Source: Pseudochelatococcus contaminans (GTDB lineage Bacteria > Pseudomonadota > Alphaproteobacteria > Rhizobiales > Beijerinckiaceae). Taken from it: a DNA stretch of 64,000 nucleotides. This document shows positions 46,616 to 56,212 of the stretch, in pieces (positions within the stretch are counted from its first letter, which is position 1; the number at the start of each line of letters is the position of its first letter). Position numbers and translations under genes: made by a program. The notes under the pieces were generated by a model. The model searched no databases, was not told the DNA's origin, and saw only the letters and a list, made by a program, of their open reading frames with translations. The stretch covers positions 372,001 through 436,000 of the forward strand of contig NZ_JACICC010000001.1 of assembly GCF_014195635.1 (NCBI RefSeq). Reading direction: 5' to 3'.

Positions 46616-48970
46616 TTACTTGGCAGGCGCGTGTTCGCGCAGCAGCTTTGCGGCCTTGACGAGGTTGACCAGCGCCGGGCGCACCTCTTCCCACTTACGG
46701 GTTTTGAGGCCGCAATCAGGGTTGACCCAGATCTGCGCTGGCGTCAGGCGCTCCCTGGCCTTGACCAGCAGTTCTTCCATCTCGTCCGTTGACGGCACGC
46801 GCGGCGAGTGGATGTCATAAACGCCCGGTCCGATTTCGTTCGGGTAATGATAGTCGACGAAGGCGTCGAGCAATTCCATCTTCGAGCGCGACGTCTCGAT
46901 GGAGATCACGTCTGCATCCAGCGCACCGATGGCGTCGATGATGTCGTTGAACTCCGAGTAACACATGTGCGTGTGGATCTGCGTCTCGTCGCGCACGCCG
47001 GAAGCGGACAGACGGAAGCTGTCGACAGCCCATTCCAGATAGGCCGGCCAGTCGGCCTTGCGCAGCGGCAGGCCTTCGCGAATGGCCGGTTCGTCGATCT
47101 GGATCACGCGGATACCGGCGGCCTCAAGGTCGGTCACCTCGTCGCGCAGCGCCAGCGCGATCTGGCGGGTCACGGTTGCGCGCGGCAGATCATCACGCAC
47201 GAACGACCATTGCAGCATCGTCACCGGGCCAGTCAGCATGCCCTTCATCGGGCGGGAGGTCAGCGACTGGGCATAGGCCGCCCACTCCACGGACATCGGC
47301 CTTGGGCGGGATACGTCGCCGAAGATGATCGGCGGACGCACGCAGCGCGACCCGTAGCTCTGCACCCAGCCGTTGCGGGTAAAGGCATAGCCGTCCAGCA
47401 GTTCGCCGAAATATTGCACCATGTCGTTGCGCTCGAACTCGCCGTGCACCAGCACATCGAGGCCGATTTCCTCCTGCCAATGCACGGCATTCTCGGTTTC
47501 CTTGCGCAGGAAAGCCTCATAGCCGGCATCGTCCAGCTCGCCGCGCGTATGGGCGGCGCGGGCCTTGCGGACTTCGCTGGTCTGCGGAAACGAACCGATG
47601 GTTGTGGTGGGAAACAGCGGCAGGTTCAGCGCTTCGTGCTGGGCCTTGCTGCGTTCGCTGAACGGGTGCTGGCGGTTGCTATCCTCGGGCTTCACTGCGG
47701 CGAGGCGCGCGGCGACCTGCGGATTGTGAATCCGCGCGGAAGCCTTGCGCGAGGCGGCGGCAGCGGCCGAGGCGGCCAGCTCATCCTTCACGGAATCACG
47801 GCCCTGCGACAGCGCGCGGCCGAGAATGACCAGTTCCTCGAGCTTCTGCGTCGCGAATGCCAGCCAGCTCTTCAGCTCGTCGTCAAGGCCCGTCTCGTGG
47901 GCAAGGTCATAGGGCACGTGCAGCAGCGAGGACGAGGTTGAGATGATCAGGTGATCGGTGCCGCGCTTGGCCGCGACCGGCTCGATGCGGTCGAGGATCA
48001 CAGGCAGGTTTGCGCGCCACACGTTGCGGCCGTCAATGACGCCCAGCGACAGCACGAGGCCGGCCGGAGCCTTCGCCAGCACGGTGTCCAGCTCTTCCGG
48101 AGCGCGGGCGAGGTCAAGATGAAGGCCAGCGACCGGCAGTTCCAGCGCCGTGGCAAGGTTGTCGCCATAGGCGTTGAAATAGCTGGTGAGCTGAATTTTG
48201 ATGCCAGGCACTGCCCGCGCGAAGAACTCGAACGCCGAAGTCAGGGCGGTGCGGGTGGCGTCGTCGATATCCAGCGCGAGCACGGGCTCGTCGATCTGCA
48301 CCCAGTCGGCGCCAAGCGCTGCAAGGCGGCGCAGGATTTCGGCATAGACCGGCAGCAGGCCGGGCAACAGGCTGACGGGATCGAAGCCTTCATCGCGGCT
48401 CTTGCCAAGCTTCAGGAAGGTCACGGGACCGACGAGCACGGGGCGGGTGTGATAGCCGAGCGCCTTGGCTTCGCTGAACTCGTCGACGACCTTCGTGGAG
48501 GCCAACTCGAACTTCTGGTCGCGCGTGAATTCCGGCACGAGGTAGTGATAGTTCGTGTCGAACCACTTGGTCATTTCCAGCGCGGGCAGACCCTCACCGG
48601 CTGCCGGATCGGTATGGACATGGCCGGCGGCGCAGGTCGTCTGCTGCCCCTGCGTACCGCGTGCGAGGGCGAAATAGGTGTCGAGAGAAACCGGCCCGCC
48701 CGTCCAGCCATAGGCGGCGGGGATGGCGCCAACCGTGACGGCGGTGTCCAGCACCTGATCGTAGAACGAAAAGTCGTTCGACGGGATGATCGAGACGCCC
48801 GCCGCCCGCTGACGCTCCCAGCCCGCGGCGCGCAGGTCCGCCGCGATCTTGAGCAGTTCATCCTGACTGATTTTGCCGGACCAGTAGTTTTCCAGCGCCA
48901 CCTTCAGTTCGCGGCGAGGACCAATGCGAGGAGCGCCAAGCGCGCCAACGGAAACAGGAGAAGATGACAT
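46616..48970 (-). CDS. metE: Cobalamin-independent methionine synthase MetE
   Basis: Transfers the methyl group of 5-methyl-tetrahydropteroyl-triglutamate to homocysteine without vitamin B12. 784 residues from the ATG at 48970. Two halves: N-terminal barrel starting GAPRIGPRRELKVALENYW and the catalytic C-terminal barrel (from about LPLFPTTTIGSFPQT). Zinc ligands are in QIHTHMCYSEF (His, Cys) and NPDCGLKTR (Cys). The leader of some 300 bases contains a candidate cobalamin riboswitch, which would shut MetE off when B12 is available for MetH. Confidence 0.97.
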   Translation of the reverse strand: MSSSPVSVGALGAPRIGPRRELKVALENYWSGKISQDELLKIAADLRAAGWERQRAAGVSIIPSNDFSFYDQVLDTAVTVGAIPAAYGWTGGPVSLDTYFALARGTQGQQTTCAAGHVHTDPAAGEGLPALEMTKWFDTNYHYLVPEFTRDQKFELASTKVVDEFSEAKALGYHTRPVLVGPVTFLKLGKSRDEGFDPVSLLPGLLPVYAEILRRLAALGADWVQIDEPVLALDIDDATRTALTSAFEFFARAVPGIKIQLTSYFNAYGDNLATALELPVAGLHLDLARAPEELDTVLAKAPAGLVLSLGVIDGRNVWRANLPVILDRIEPVAAKRGTDHLIISTSSSLLHVPYDLAHETGLDDELKSWLAFATQKLEELVILGRALSQGRDSVKDELAASAAAAASRKASARIHNPQVAARLAAVKPEDSNRQHPFSERSKAQHEALNLPLFPTTTIGSFPQTSEVRKARAAHTRGELDDAGYEAFLRKETENAVHWQEEIGLDVLVHGEFERNDMVQYFGELLDGYAFTRNGWVQSYGSRCVRPPIIFGDVSRPRPMSVEWAAYAQSLTSRPMKGMLTGPVTMLQWSFVRDDLPRATVTRQIALALRDEVTDLEAAGIRVIQIDEPAIREGLPLRKADWPAYLEWAVDSFRLSASGVRDETQIHTHMCYSEFNDIIDAIGALDADVISIETSRSKMELLDAFVDYHYPNEIGPGVYDIHSPRVPSTDEMEELLVKARERLTPAQIWVNPDCGLKTRKWEEVRPALVNLVKAAKLLREHAPAK

Positions 48971-49089
48971 CGGCTGAACCCATCGTTTGGGAGGCAAAAG
49001 GCCTGGCAGACGCATGCGGGCCGTTCAGGGGGCGAGCCCCTGCGAATCACCACGCTCAGCGGCCACCGGGAACTCCGCCCGAGGACTTT

Positions 49090-49255
49090 GCTATGTCGTT
49101 GCTGGGGCTCCCGGCTTACGGGTCAACGCACGCCCCCGCCCGCGCGATGGATCATCGGCGACAGAATCTGGGCGGGTGTCCGCTGCTCACAAAGTCCGGG
49201 TGCAACCCGGGATTCCCTTCCGGCTTCGGGCCAGGAAGGTATGCCTTCACAGGCC
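49090..49255 (-). ncRNA. Candidate cobalamin riboswitch in the metE leader
   Basis: Read on the minus strand the leader contains, in order, GGCATACC, the block GGAAGGGAA (49213-49221), a stem-loop CCGGGT-TGC-ACCCGG (49196-49210), further stems, TTGACCCG and then AAGCCGGGAGCCCCAGC (49101-49117), which resembles the B12-box form AGCCAGGAGACCTGCC. Order and spacing match cobalamin aptamers, though several consensus bases differ, including the usual CCCGCAACTGT segment, so it may be a variant class. A further GC hairpin (about 49025-49042) near the gene could be the expression platform. Confidence 0.6.
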
Positions 49256-49276
49256 GCGAATAACCACGACCGCGCC

Positions 49277-49304
49277 ACTATGGCAGATAAAGCTGAATGG
49301 TCAA
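49277..49304 (-). promoter_or_regulatory. Candidate metE promoter
   Basis: On the minus strand TTGACC (49304-49299) and CATAGT (49282-49277) are separated by 16 bases, a fair match to a housekeeping sigma-factor promoter. Transcription would begin near 49270, directly before the first paired element of the candidate riboswitch, which supports both predictions. Confidence 0.5.
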
Positions 49305-49350
49305 GTCTGCATATAAAGATATGTTTATGTCATTGTATCTTTGTGCAGGT

Positions 49351-49860
49351 CTATGGGCTGAAGCGTTCCTTGATCCGCTCGGCGAGGTCATCACGCACGC
49401 TTCTGTAGGCATCCATGCGCTGATCGCGTGAGCCCTGAACGGCGGTGGGATCGAAGGTGGGCCAATATTCCACATCGACGGCAAGGGCGCGGGTCAGCTC
49501 CATGGCCCGATGATGGGCCTCCGGGGAAAGCGTGACGATGAGGTCGAAGCCGGCGTCCTCCAGCTCCTGCACCGTCCTCGGCTTGTGATTGCTGACGTCG
49601 ATACCGATTTCGTCCATCACGGCTGTAGTGAAGGGATCAAGCTCCTCCGGGCGCACCCCTGCCGAGGCGACATAGAGCGAGCGGCCGAAGTAATGACGTG
49701 TCAGCGCCTCGGCCATGGGCGAGCGCACGGCATTGAGCGCGCACATGAACAGCACGGACTGCGTGCGCCGCGATGAGGATGGCTTGGTGCGCGAAGCGTC
49801 CGGCGCCGCGTCTGGCGCTATCGCCCCCGCATCGTGCCGCGGCCCCGGCTCAACCTGCAT
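49351..49860 (-). CDS. Low-molecular-weight protein-tyrosine-phosphatase family protein
   Basis: 169 residues. After a polar N-terminal stretch of about 35 residues comes the P-loop CALNAVRSPMAEAL, a C-x5-R-S phosphatase motif, in the family's LMW-PTP/arsenate-reductase fold; the general acid aspartate is in YWPTFDPTAV. The relation to arsenate reductases means the substrate cannot be told. The gene follows UPF0262 by one base, and the hisD-UPF0262-phosphatase order is a conserved alphaproteobacterial cluster. The start ATG 49860 is in that short gap. Confidence 0.85.
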   Translation of the reverse strand: MQVEPGPRHDAGAIAPDAAPDASRTKPSSSRRTQSVLFMCALNAVRSPMAEALTRHYFGRSLYVASAGVRPEELDPFTTAVMDEIGIDVSNHKPRTVQELEDAGFDLIVTLSPEAHHRAMELTRALAVDVEYWPTFDPTAVQGSRDQRMDAYRSVRDDLAERIKERFSP

Positions 49861-49861
49861 C

Positions 49862-50350
49862 TCAGCCCTTCCATTGCAGGGCGAAGAGCAGGGTGAACAT
49901 ACGTCTGGCCGTGTCGAAATCGACGTCTATTTTCCCCGCGAGCCGTTCGCGCAGCAACTCGGAAGCCTCATCGTGCAGGCCGCGCCGGCCCATATCGATG
50001 GCCTCGATCTGGGAGGGCGTCGCCGTGCGGATGGCGGCATAATAGCTTTCGCAGATCAGGTCGTAATCCTTGATCACGCGGCGGAAGGGGCTCAGCGACA
50101 GGAAGTGCGCCACCACCGGCGTTTCATCGGCCAGCCGGATGTCGAGCAGCAGCTTCCTCTCGACCAGCGACAGGTGCAGCACATAAGGACCGCCTTCATG
50201 GTTGGACACCGTGAAGGAGTTTTCCTCCAGGATATCCCAGATGGCGACGGCCCGCTCGTGTTCCTGATCCGGATTGCCGCGTCCCAGCGACGCTTCGTCA
50301 AGCGTCACACTCACGAGACGTTTGCGGTTGTCATCGTCAGTGCTGGTCAC
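49862..50350 (-). CDS. UPF0262 family protein
   Basis: 162-residue conserved protein of unknown function, found mostly in alphaproteobacteria beside hisD. Recognisable family text: [30 protein letters not shown] (cited in part, [19 protein letters not shown]), [35 protein letters not shown] and [13 protein letters not shown]. No signal peptide or membrane segment, so it should be cytoplasmic. Thirty-five bases downstream of hisD. Confidence 0.88.
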   Translation of the reverse strand: MTSTDDDNRKRLVSVTLDEASLGRGNPDQEHERAVAIWDILEENSFTVSNHEGGPYVLHLSLVERKLLLDIRLADETPVVAHFLSLSPFRRVIKDYDLICESYYAAIRTATPSQIEAIDMGRRGLHDEASELLRERLAGKIDVDFDTARRMFTLLFALQWKG

Positions 50351-50385
50351 GACCCTGCCTTTCGGTTCATGGGCTTGCCAATAAA

Positions 50386-51678
50386 CTAGATGTTCAGACG
50401 AATGCTGACCGAACGGGCGTGCGCCTGCAACCCCTCCGTTTCGCCAAGAGTAACCGCCGCCGGCCCGATGGCCCGCAACGCCTCGACGGAGCAGCGCAAA
50501 ATCGATGTGCGCTTGAGAAAGTCGAGAACGCCCAATCCCGATGCAAAGCGCGCCGAACGCGCCGTCGGCAGCACGTGATTAGGCCCGCCGACGTAATCGC
50601 CGATAGCCTCCGGCGTATATTGGCCAAGGAAAATCGCGCCGGCATTCCGAACCTGAGCGGCCAGGGCATCGGCCTGCGGCGATTCGATTTCAAGATGTTC
50701 CGGCGCGATGCGGTCAACGAGCGGGATAGCTGCTTCGAGCGACGGCGTCAGGATGATCGCGCCAAAATCATCCCAGCTCTTGCGCGCGATGTCCTGCCTG
50801 GGCAGCGTCAGCAGCTGGCCCTCCACAGCCGTTGCGACGGCATCCGCCAGTGCTTCGCTGTTGGTGATGAGGATCGACTGGGCAGCGGTGTCGTGCTCTG
50901 CCTGCGCCAGAAGATCGGCAGCGACCCATTCCGGATTGGCCTCGCCATCGGCCAGAATCAATACCTCTGATGGACCGGCGATCATGTCGATTCCGACAAG
51001 CCCGAACACACGCCGTTTTGCCGCCGCCACGTAGGCGTTGCCTGGCCCGACGATCTTGGCGACGGGCGCGATGGTCGCCGTGCCATGCGCGAGTGCCGCC
51101 ACAGCCTGCGCGCCGCCGACACGGTAGATTTCATCCACGCCTGCAATATGCGCGGCTGCCAGCACCAGCGGATTGATCACGCCGCCCGGCGTTGGCACCA
51201 CCATCACGATGCGCGGCACACCGGCGACACGCGCCGGAACGGCGTTCATCAGCACGGATGACGGATAGCTGGCCGTGCCGCCCGGCACATAAAGGCCAAC
51301 TGATTCGATCGCCGTCCAGCGCCAGCCTGCCGTCACGCCGGCCTCATCGGTGAAGCTTTCATCCTGCGGCTTCTGCCGCACGTGATAAGCCTCGATGCGC
51401 GCCTTCGCCAGTTTCAGCGCCTCAAGCGCCTCTTGCGGCGCGGCTGCGACGGCCGCCTCGATTTCCGCTGGCGATATTCGCAGGGTTTCCGGCGTCAGGG
51501 TCTGGTTGTCGAAGCGGGCAGTGTAATCGATCAGGGCTTCGTCGCCGCGCGCAGCCACGTCGGCGATGATGTCGCGCACGATGGCGTCGACATCTTCCGA
51601 CACCTCGCGCTTGGCCGAGAGCAAGGCCCTGAATGCCGTTTCGAAATCATCCGCCCGCGCGTCAAGCCTTACCGGCAT
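50386..51678 (-). CDS. hisD: Histidinol dehydrogenase
   Basis: Zinc- and NAD-dependent enzyme for the last two oxidations of histidine synthesis. 430 residues from the ATG at 51678 ([13 protein letters not shown]). Motifs: [43 protein letters not shown] and the C-terminal HLEIESPQ...[26 protein letters not shown] (cited as APEHLEI and GPNHVLPT), containing catalytic Glu and His residues. Its 5' end overlaps the DUF2948 gene by 17 bases, indicating one operon. Confidence 0.96.
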   Translation of the reverse strand: MPVRLDARADDFETAFRALLSAKREVSEDVDAIVRDIIADVAARGDEALIDYTARFDNQTLTPETLRISPAEIEAAVAAAPQEALEALKLAKARIEAYHVRQKPQDESFTDEAGVTAGWRWTAIESVGLYVPGGTASYPSSVLMNAVPARVAGVPRIVMVVPTPGGVINPLVLAAAHIAGVDEIYRVGGAQAVAALAHGTATIAPVAKIVGPGNAYVAAAKRRVFGLVGIDMIAGPSEVLILADGEANPEWVAADLLAQAEHDTAAQSILITNSEALADAVATAVEGQLLTLPRQDIARKSWDDFGAIILTPSLEAAIPLVDRIAPEHLEIESPQADALAAQVRNAGAIFLGQYTPEAIGDYVGGPNHVLPTARSARFASGLGVLDFLKRTSILRCSVEALRAIGPAAVTLGETEGLQAHARSVSIRLNI

Positions 51679-52210
51679 CGTCACCCTCCACCTGCCCGTG
51701 GGACGGTCGTGCTTCCACGTTCCACACCGGGCCAAGGTCTTTCAGTTGCGCCTCCACGCACTCGACGTCAAGCAGGATTGCCGCGCCGCCTGCGAATTCA
51801 AGCAGGATTGCGCCGGAGGGTTTTTCATTTTCCACGAAATAGATAGCGAGCAGGGTGTGCAGCGCATCCGGCGCCTGTCCCAGATGGCGGTGGCGCACCG
51901 CACGCACCTGCTCGAAATGCAGAGCGGTCAGCCGCCGTTGCGGAGCGGCCTTGGCGTCGCGCTCCCAGTCAAAGCGCTGGGCTGCCAGCACGAAGCGCCG
52001 CTCGGCCGGGAAATAATGCAGATCGGCTCGCCGCACGAACGCATCCTGAAGATGGGCGGAGATGACATCGAGATCGTGCTCATCGAGTGCGAGCAGACGC
52101 AGAAGCTGGTTGCCCTGCTGCTGCCGCTCCGCCTCCGTCTTTGCGGGGGCGTGTTCCGTGTGGCCGGTTCCGGCAGGGGAGGTCTGGCGGGGAACGGTTT
52201 TCTCGGGCAT
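51662..52210 (-). CDS. DUF2948 family protein
   Basis: Conserved cytoplasmic protein of unknown function common next to hisD in Rhizobiales. About 182 residues from ATG 52210 (a frame upstream to 52231 adds seven). Family segments: LRLLALDEHDLDVISAHLQDA, RFVLAAQRFDWE, LHFEQVRAVRHR and the C-terminal GGAAILLDVECVEAQLKDLG. In relatives murA lies just upstream; here there is none. The 3' end overlaps hisD. Confidence 0.85.
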   Translation of the reverse strand: MPEKTVPRQTSPAGTGHTEHAPAKTEAERQQQGNQLLRLLALDEHDLDVISAHLQDAFVRRADLHYFPAERRFVLAAQRFDWERDAKAAPQRRLTALHFEQVRAVRHRHLGQAPDALHTLLAIYFVENEKPSGAILLEFAGGAAILLDVECVEAQLKDLGPVWNVEARPSHGQVEGDDAGKA

Positions 52211-52571
52211 CGCTCTGTTTCCATTTCTCAACGCTTACGATGTATCGGGCGCGCAAGCTACAGGCAAGCTTGCATCGCCTTTGATAACGGATGCCGCTGC
52301 TTGCTGCCCCCGGCCCCGTGGCGGTTCGCGCTGAAGGGAATTCGTGGAATTGAATGCAAGTGGCAGTAAAACACAGAATAAAGAGCGCCATAAGCCGGCT
52401 CCGCCCCGGAAACGTCATAATACAGGCGGAACGTGCCATCGGAACCGGCTGACGGGCAGAAACGTTGCAAGCTCATGCACGGCGGGTATAAACGGCCCGG
52501 CAGGGCTTTTCGCCAATCGGTAACCTGAGTCTGTCATCGTAGGCGCATCGGGGTTGCCAGAGGGGGATCCA
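52211..52571. other. Gene-free divergent region
   Basis: About 360 bases between the DUF2948 gene (-) and the exported Pro/Gly-rich protein (+). No credible gene, and no murA as found in relatives. It contains a promoter for the + strand gene (separate entry) and a few GC dyads such as AGCCGG...CCGGCT (about 52391-52450). Confidence 0.4.
52465..52492 (+). promoter_or_regulatory. Candidate promoter of the Pro/Gly-rich exported protein gene
   Basis: TTGCAA (52465-52470) and TATAAA (52487-52492) with a 16-base spacer. Predicted start of transcription is near 52500, giving a leader of about 70 bases before the TTG start with its strong ribosome binding site. Confidence 0.5.
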
Positions 52572-52997
52572 TTGAAACATCGTTCCGTGTTCTTCACACT
52601 TGCGGCAGCTTTTGCCGTTCTATTTTTCGCCGGGGCCGCGGAGGCCCAGTATTACGACGGCGGGCGGGGCGATCCCCGGTGGGATGACAGGCCGCCCCCG
52701 GGCTGGCGTCAGGGGCCGCCGCCGCCGCGTGATGACGGCTGGGGTCCCCCGCCGGATCGCCGTGGCCCGCCTCCGCCTCGTGGTGGATGGGGTCCGCCGC
52801 CTCCTCCGCCCCAGCAGGGTTGGGGTGGTCCGCCGCCTCAGCAGGGTTGGGGACCGGGTCCGCAGCGCGGCCCACAGCGTGGCGGTGGAATATGCGTCAC
52901 CTCGCGCGGGCCTTGCCCGGCCGGCCCGCTGCGTAGCGGCATGCCTTGCCAGTGCGACATTCCCGGCTTCGGCACCAAGCGCGGCGTGGTGCAGTAA
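52572..52997 (+). CDS. Exported Pro/Gly/Trp-rich low-complexity protein
   Basis: 141 residues of unknown function. A TTG start at 52572 preceded by GAGGGGG is best supported; it directly begins a signal peptide (MKHRSVFFTLAAAFAVLFFAGAAEA-QYY). The mature region is built of Pro, Gly, Trp and Arg, with tandem PPQQGWG-type repeats and many PPPP runs, then a short C-terminal domain with four cysteines (CVTSRGPC and MPCQC), likely two disulfides. Such proteins occur in rhizobial envelopes; a structural or cell-wall role is only a guess. Confidence 0.7.
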   Translation: MKHRSVFFTLAAAFAVLFFAGAAEAQYYDGGRGDPRWDDRPPPGWRQGPPPPRDDGWGPPPDRRGPPPPRGGWGPPPPPPQQGWGGPPPQQGWGPGPQRGPQRGGGICVTSRGPCPAGPLRSGMPCQCDIPGFGTKRGVVQ

Positions 52998-53003
52998 TAT
53001 GAG

Positions 53004-53028
53004 CGGCCGCCCTCCGGCGGCCGTTTTT
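53004..53028 (+). terminator. Rho-independent terminator
   Basis: Eight-base-pair stem CGGCCGCC/GGCGGCCG with a CTCC loop followed by TTTTT, seven bases after the stop of the Pro/Gly-rich protein gene. It also separates this gene from the convergent DUF721 gene. Confidence 0.9.
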
Positions 53029-53029
53029 C

Positions 53030-53563
53030 TTATGATGCACGTGTGCTCATGATGGATGCGCCGAGACGGAGCAACGCCTCGCGCAGCGGATCGTGGGCAA
53101 TGTCACCCACGGCATCCGCGACGCGCCGCTCCTGCTCCGGGTCGAGTTTTCTCTCGGGCAGGGGCTGTCTTGTCTGGCGACGGATCGGCCCCTGACGCAG
53201 CCCCAGCTGACCAACACAGCGCCAGCCGAAATGCGTGTTGACGCGTTCAATCACCACGGGCGCCATGTGCTGCAATTCGATGGCGAAGGCGCTCGACACG
53301 CGCACCACGAGCGTCGACATCTGTTGCTGTGCCGCGTTCTGGGCAACGCTCTTTGCCGCGCCGTTGGCTCGTTTCGGCCAGATGATGCGCATCGGCTCGG
53401 TATGGCGAGCCAGTCGCTCACCGACAATTTCCGGCCACGCCATAATCACATCCGACGCGGCGAAGCCCTGCGCGGCCAGCGCCGGTTCGATGCATCGGTC
53501 GATAAATTCCGCCAACGGCCTTGGCCGGACGGAGCGACGGACGGTGAAGGAGCGTTGATTCAT
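53030..53563 (-). CDS. DUF721 (DciA-like) family protein
   Basis: 177 residues. The N-terminal domain, with VRPRPLAEFIDRCIEPALAAQG and VIMAWPEIVGERLARHTEP, matches the DUF721/DciA domain; DciA proteins load the replicative helicase in bacteria lacking DnaC. The C-terminal third is charged and variable. The gene is divergent from mutY, a conserved alphaproteobacterial arrangement; dsbA and smc, usual downstream partners, are not present here. DciA function is inferred from the family. Confidence 0.82.
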   Translation of the reverse strand: MNQRSFTVRRSVRPRPLAEFIDRCIEPALAAQGFAASDVIMAWPEIVGERLARHTEPMRIIWPKRANGAAKSVAQNAAQQQMSTLVVRVSSAFAIELQHMAPVVIERVNTHFGWRCVGQLGLRQGPIRRQTRQPLPERKLDPEQERRVADAVGDIAHDPLREALLRLGASIMSTRAS

Positions 53564-53683
53564 GACATCGTCATTCGTTTCGACAAGCAGACGTCGGGTT
53601 TTCGCATTTCAACGAAACATGGAAATGGTCTAGAACCGTGCCATGGTAGCTTCCTCCGACATTTTTTCCAGCGATTCGGCACG

Positions 53684-54748
53684 ATGACGGTGACCGATAC
53701 GACAGCGTCAGCCGACACCCTGCTGGAGTGGTATGATCGTCATCGCCGATCGCTGCCGTGGCGGGCGCCTCCCGGCAAGCGAACGGACCCTTACCGGGTG
53801 TGGTTGTCTGAAATTATGCTCCAGCAAACCACCGTTCAGGCGGTGAAGGGCTATTTCGAGCGTTTTCTTCTTCGTTTTCCGGATGTCGAAACCCTTGCCG
53901 CCGCGCCGGTCGAGGCGGTGATGCAGGCATGGGCGGGGCTTGGTTACTATTCGCGCGCGCGCAATCTGCATGCCTGCGCACAGGTGGTGACCTCACAGCA
54001 CGGCGGGCATTTCCCGGCCGATGAGACTGCGTTGCTCGCTTTGCCGGGAATCGGCGCCTACACGGCTGGCGCGGTGGGCGCTATCGCGTTCGACCTGCCG
54101 GCAGTCGCCGTCGATGGCAACGTCGAGCGCGTGTTGTCACGGCTGGTTGCGCTCGAAGAGCCGCTTCCACGTGCCAAATCCACGATTCGCAAGATTGCGC
54201 TGTCGCTCTTGCCGCCAAAGCGGTCGGGCGATTTCGCGCAGGCCCTGATGGATCTCGGTGCGACCATCTGCACGCCCCGCAAGCCTGCCTGTGCCTTATG
54301 CCCGTGGTCGCCGCCGTGCCGGTCGCGGCGCGAGGGAACCGCGGAGACATTTCCGCGCAAGGAGGCGAAGAAGCAGGGCGCGTTGCGCAGGGGCGCGGCA
54401 TTCGTCGTGTTGCGCGGCGATGATCATGTGCTGCTGCGGGATCGCCCGCCGCGCGGTCTGCTCGGCGGCATGGCCGAACCGCCGGGAACGGAATGGTCGG
54501 CGGGCTTCGATCCCGATGCCGCCACGGCGGCGGCGCCCCTCGATGCCTCGTGGCGGCGGCTGGGCGGCAACGTGCGCCACGTCTTCACGCATTTCCCGCT
54601 TGAACTGACGGTCTATCGCGCCGAGGTGCCTGCGGGCACGCCCGCACCTGCCGGGAGCCGTTGGCAGGCCCGTGCTCTTTTAGGGCAAGAGGCGCTGCCG
54701 ACCGTCATGCGCAAGGTGTTGGCGCACGCTGATATCGAAGGCATCTGA
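53684..54748 (+). CDS. mutY: A/G-specific adenine DNA glycosylase MutY
   Basis: Removes adenine opposite 8-oxoguanine. 354 residues from ATG 53684; the open frame runs back to 53093 across the DUF721 gene but is not coding. HhH-GPD region: LSEIMLQQTTVQAV (catalytic Glu), LPGIGAYTAGAVGAIAF and VDGNVERV (catalytic Asp). The [4Fe-4S] loop is C-x6-C-x2-C-x5-C (CTPRKPACALCPWSPPC). A C-terminal NUDIX-like domain recognises 8-oxoG, with FTHFPLELTVY. Converges on ccrM. Confidence 0.95.
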   Translation: MTVTDTTASADTLLEWYDRHRRSLPWRAPPGKRTDPYRVWLSEIMLQQTTVQAVKGYFERFLLRFPDVETLAAAPVEAVMQAWAGLGYYSRARNLHACAQVVTSQHGGHFPADETALLALPGIGAYTAGAVGAIAFDLPAVAVDGNVERVLSRLVALEEPLPRAKSTIRKIALSLLPPKRSGDFAQALMDLGATICTPRKPACALCPWSPPCRSRREGTAETFPRKEAKKQGALRRGAAFVVLRGDDHVLLRDRPPRGLLGGMAEPPGTEWSAGFDPDAATAAAPLDASWRRLGGNVRHVFTHFPLELTVYRAEVPAGTPAPAGSRWQARALLGQEALPTVMRKVLAHADIEGI

Positions 54749-54789
54749 CGTGCGAGACGAGTAGGGCAAGTTGCCGTCGAATATAGAAT

Positions 54790-55974
<1,185 letters not shown>

Positions 55975-56051
55975 TTACGCGACTGACAGGGTGACTATGA
56001 GCGTCAGGAGTAAAGAGGAAGTTGAAGCGCGACACGCTCTAAGCGTTTGCG

Positions 56052-56075
56052 GAGTCTGGGATTCCTTCCGGACTC
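56052..56075. promoter_or_regulatory. Cluster of three GANTC sites upstream of ccrM
   Basis: GAGTC (56052-56056), GATTC (56060-56064) and GACTC (56071-56075) lie within 24 bases, 90-113 bases before the ccrM start. In Caulobacter two GANTC sites in the ccrM leader make its expression depend on methylation state, so a similar feedback is likely here. Confidence 0.65.
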
Positions 56076-56154
56076 GTCATTTCGGGCACCCTGCCGGGCC
56101 GTGCGGGCGCATAACCCTTGCGCAGCAACGGTTTTGTGCGCGTTATCAATTTGT

Positions 56155-56173
56155 TAGCCATAAATTATGGTTA
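56155..56173. promoter_or_regulatory. Dyad resembling paired CtrA half-sites upstream of ccrM
   Basis: TTAGCCATAAATTATGGTTA contains the perfect 13-base palindrome CCATAAATTATGG (56158-56170) flanked by TTAG and TTAC. Each half is one or two bases from TTAACCAT, a half-site reported for CtrA. It lies 190-210 bases before the ccrM start. CtrA control of ccrM is known in Caulobacter; assignment here is inference. Confidence 0.35.
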
Positions 56174-56212
56174 CCGGCCAGCGGGCTGTGAATAACCCGC
56201 CAATAGCGCTTT

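Noticed and set aside
49200-49240. B12-box-like GCCAGGAAGGTATGCC on the + strand
   Set aside because: There is no + strand gene downstream (next gene is convergent or on the minus strand), and the minus strand has promoter, order and target gene for a riboswitch.
52740-52870. CCGCC-rich repeats as a possible DNA repeat array
   Set aside because: They follow codon phase of the Pro/Gly-rich exported protein and are explained by its amino-acid repeats.
53093-53683. 197-codon N-terminal extension in frame with mutY
   Set aside because: It lies antisense to the conserved DUF721 gene and lacks similarity; MutY similarity begins a few residues after ATG 53684.
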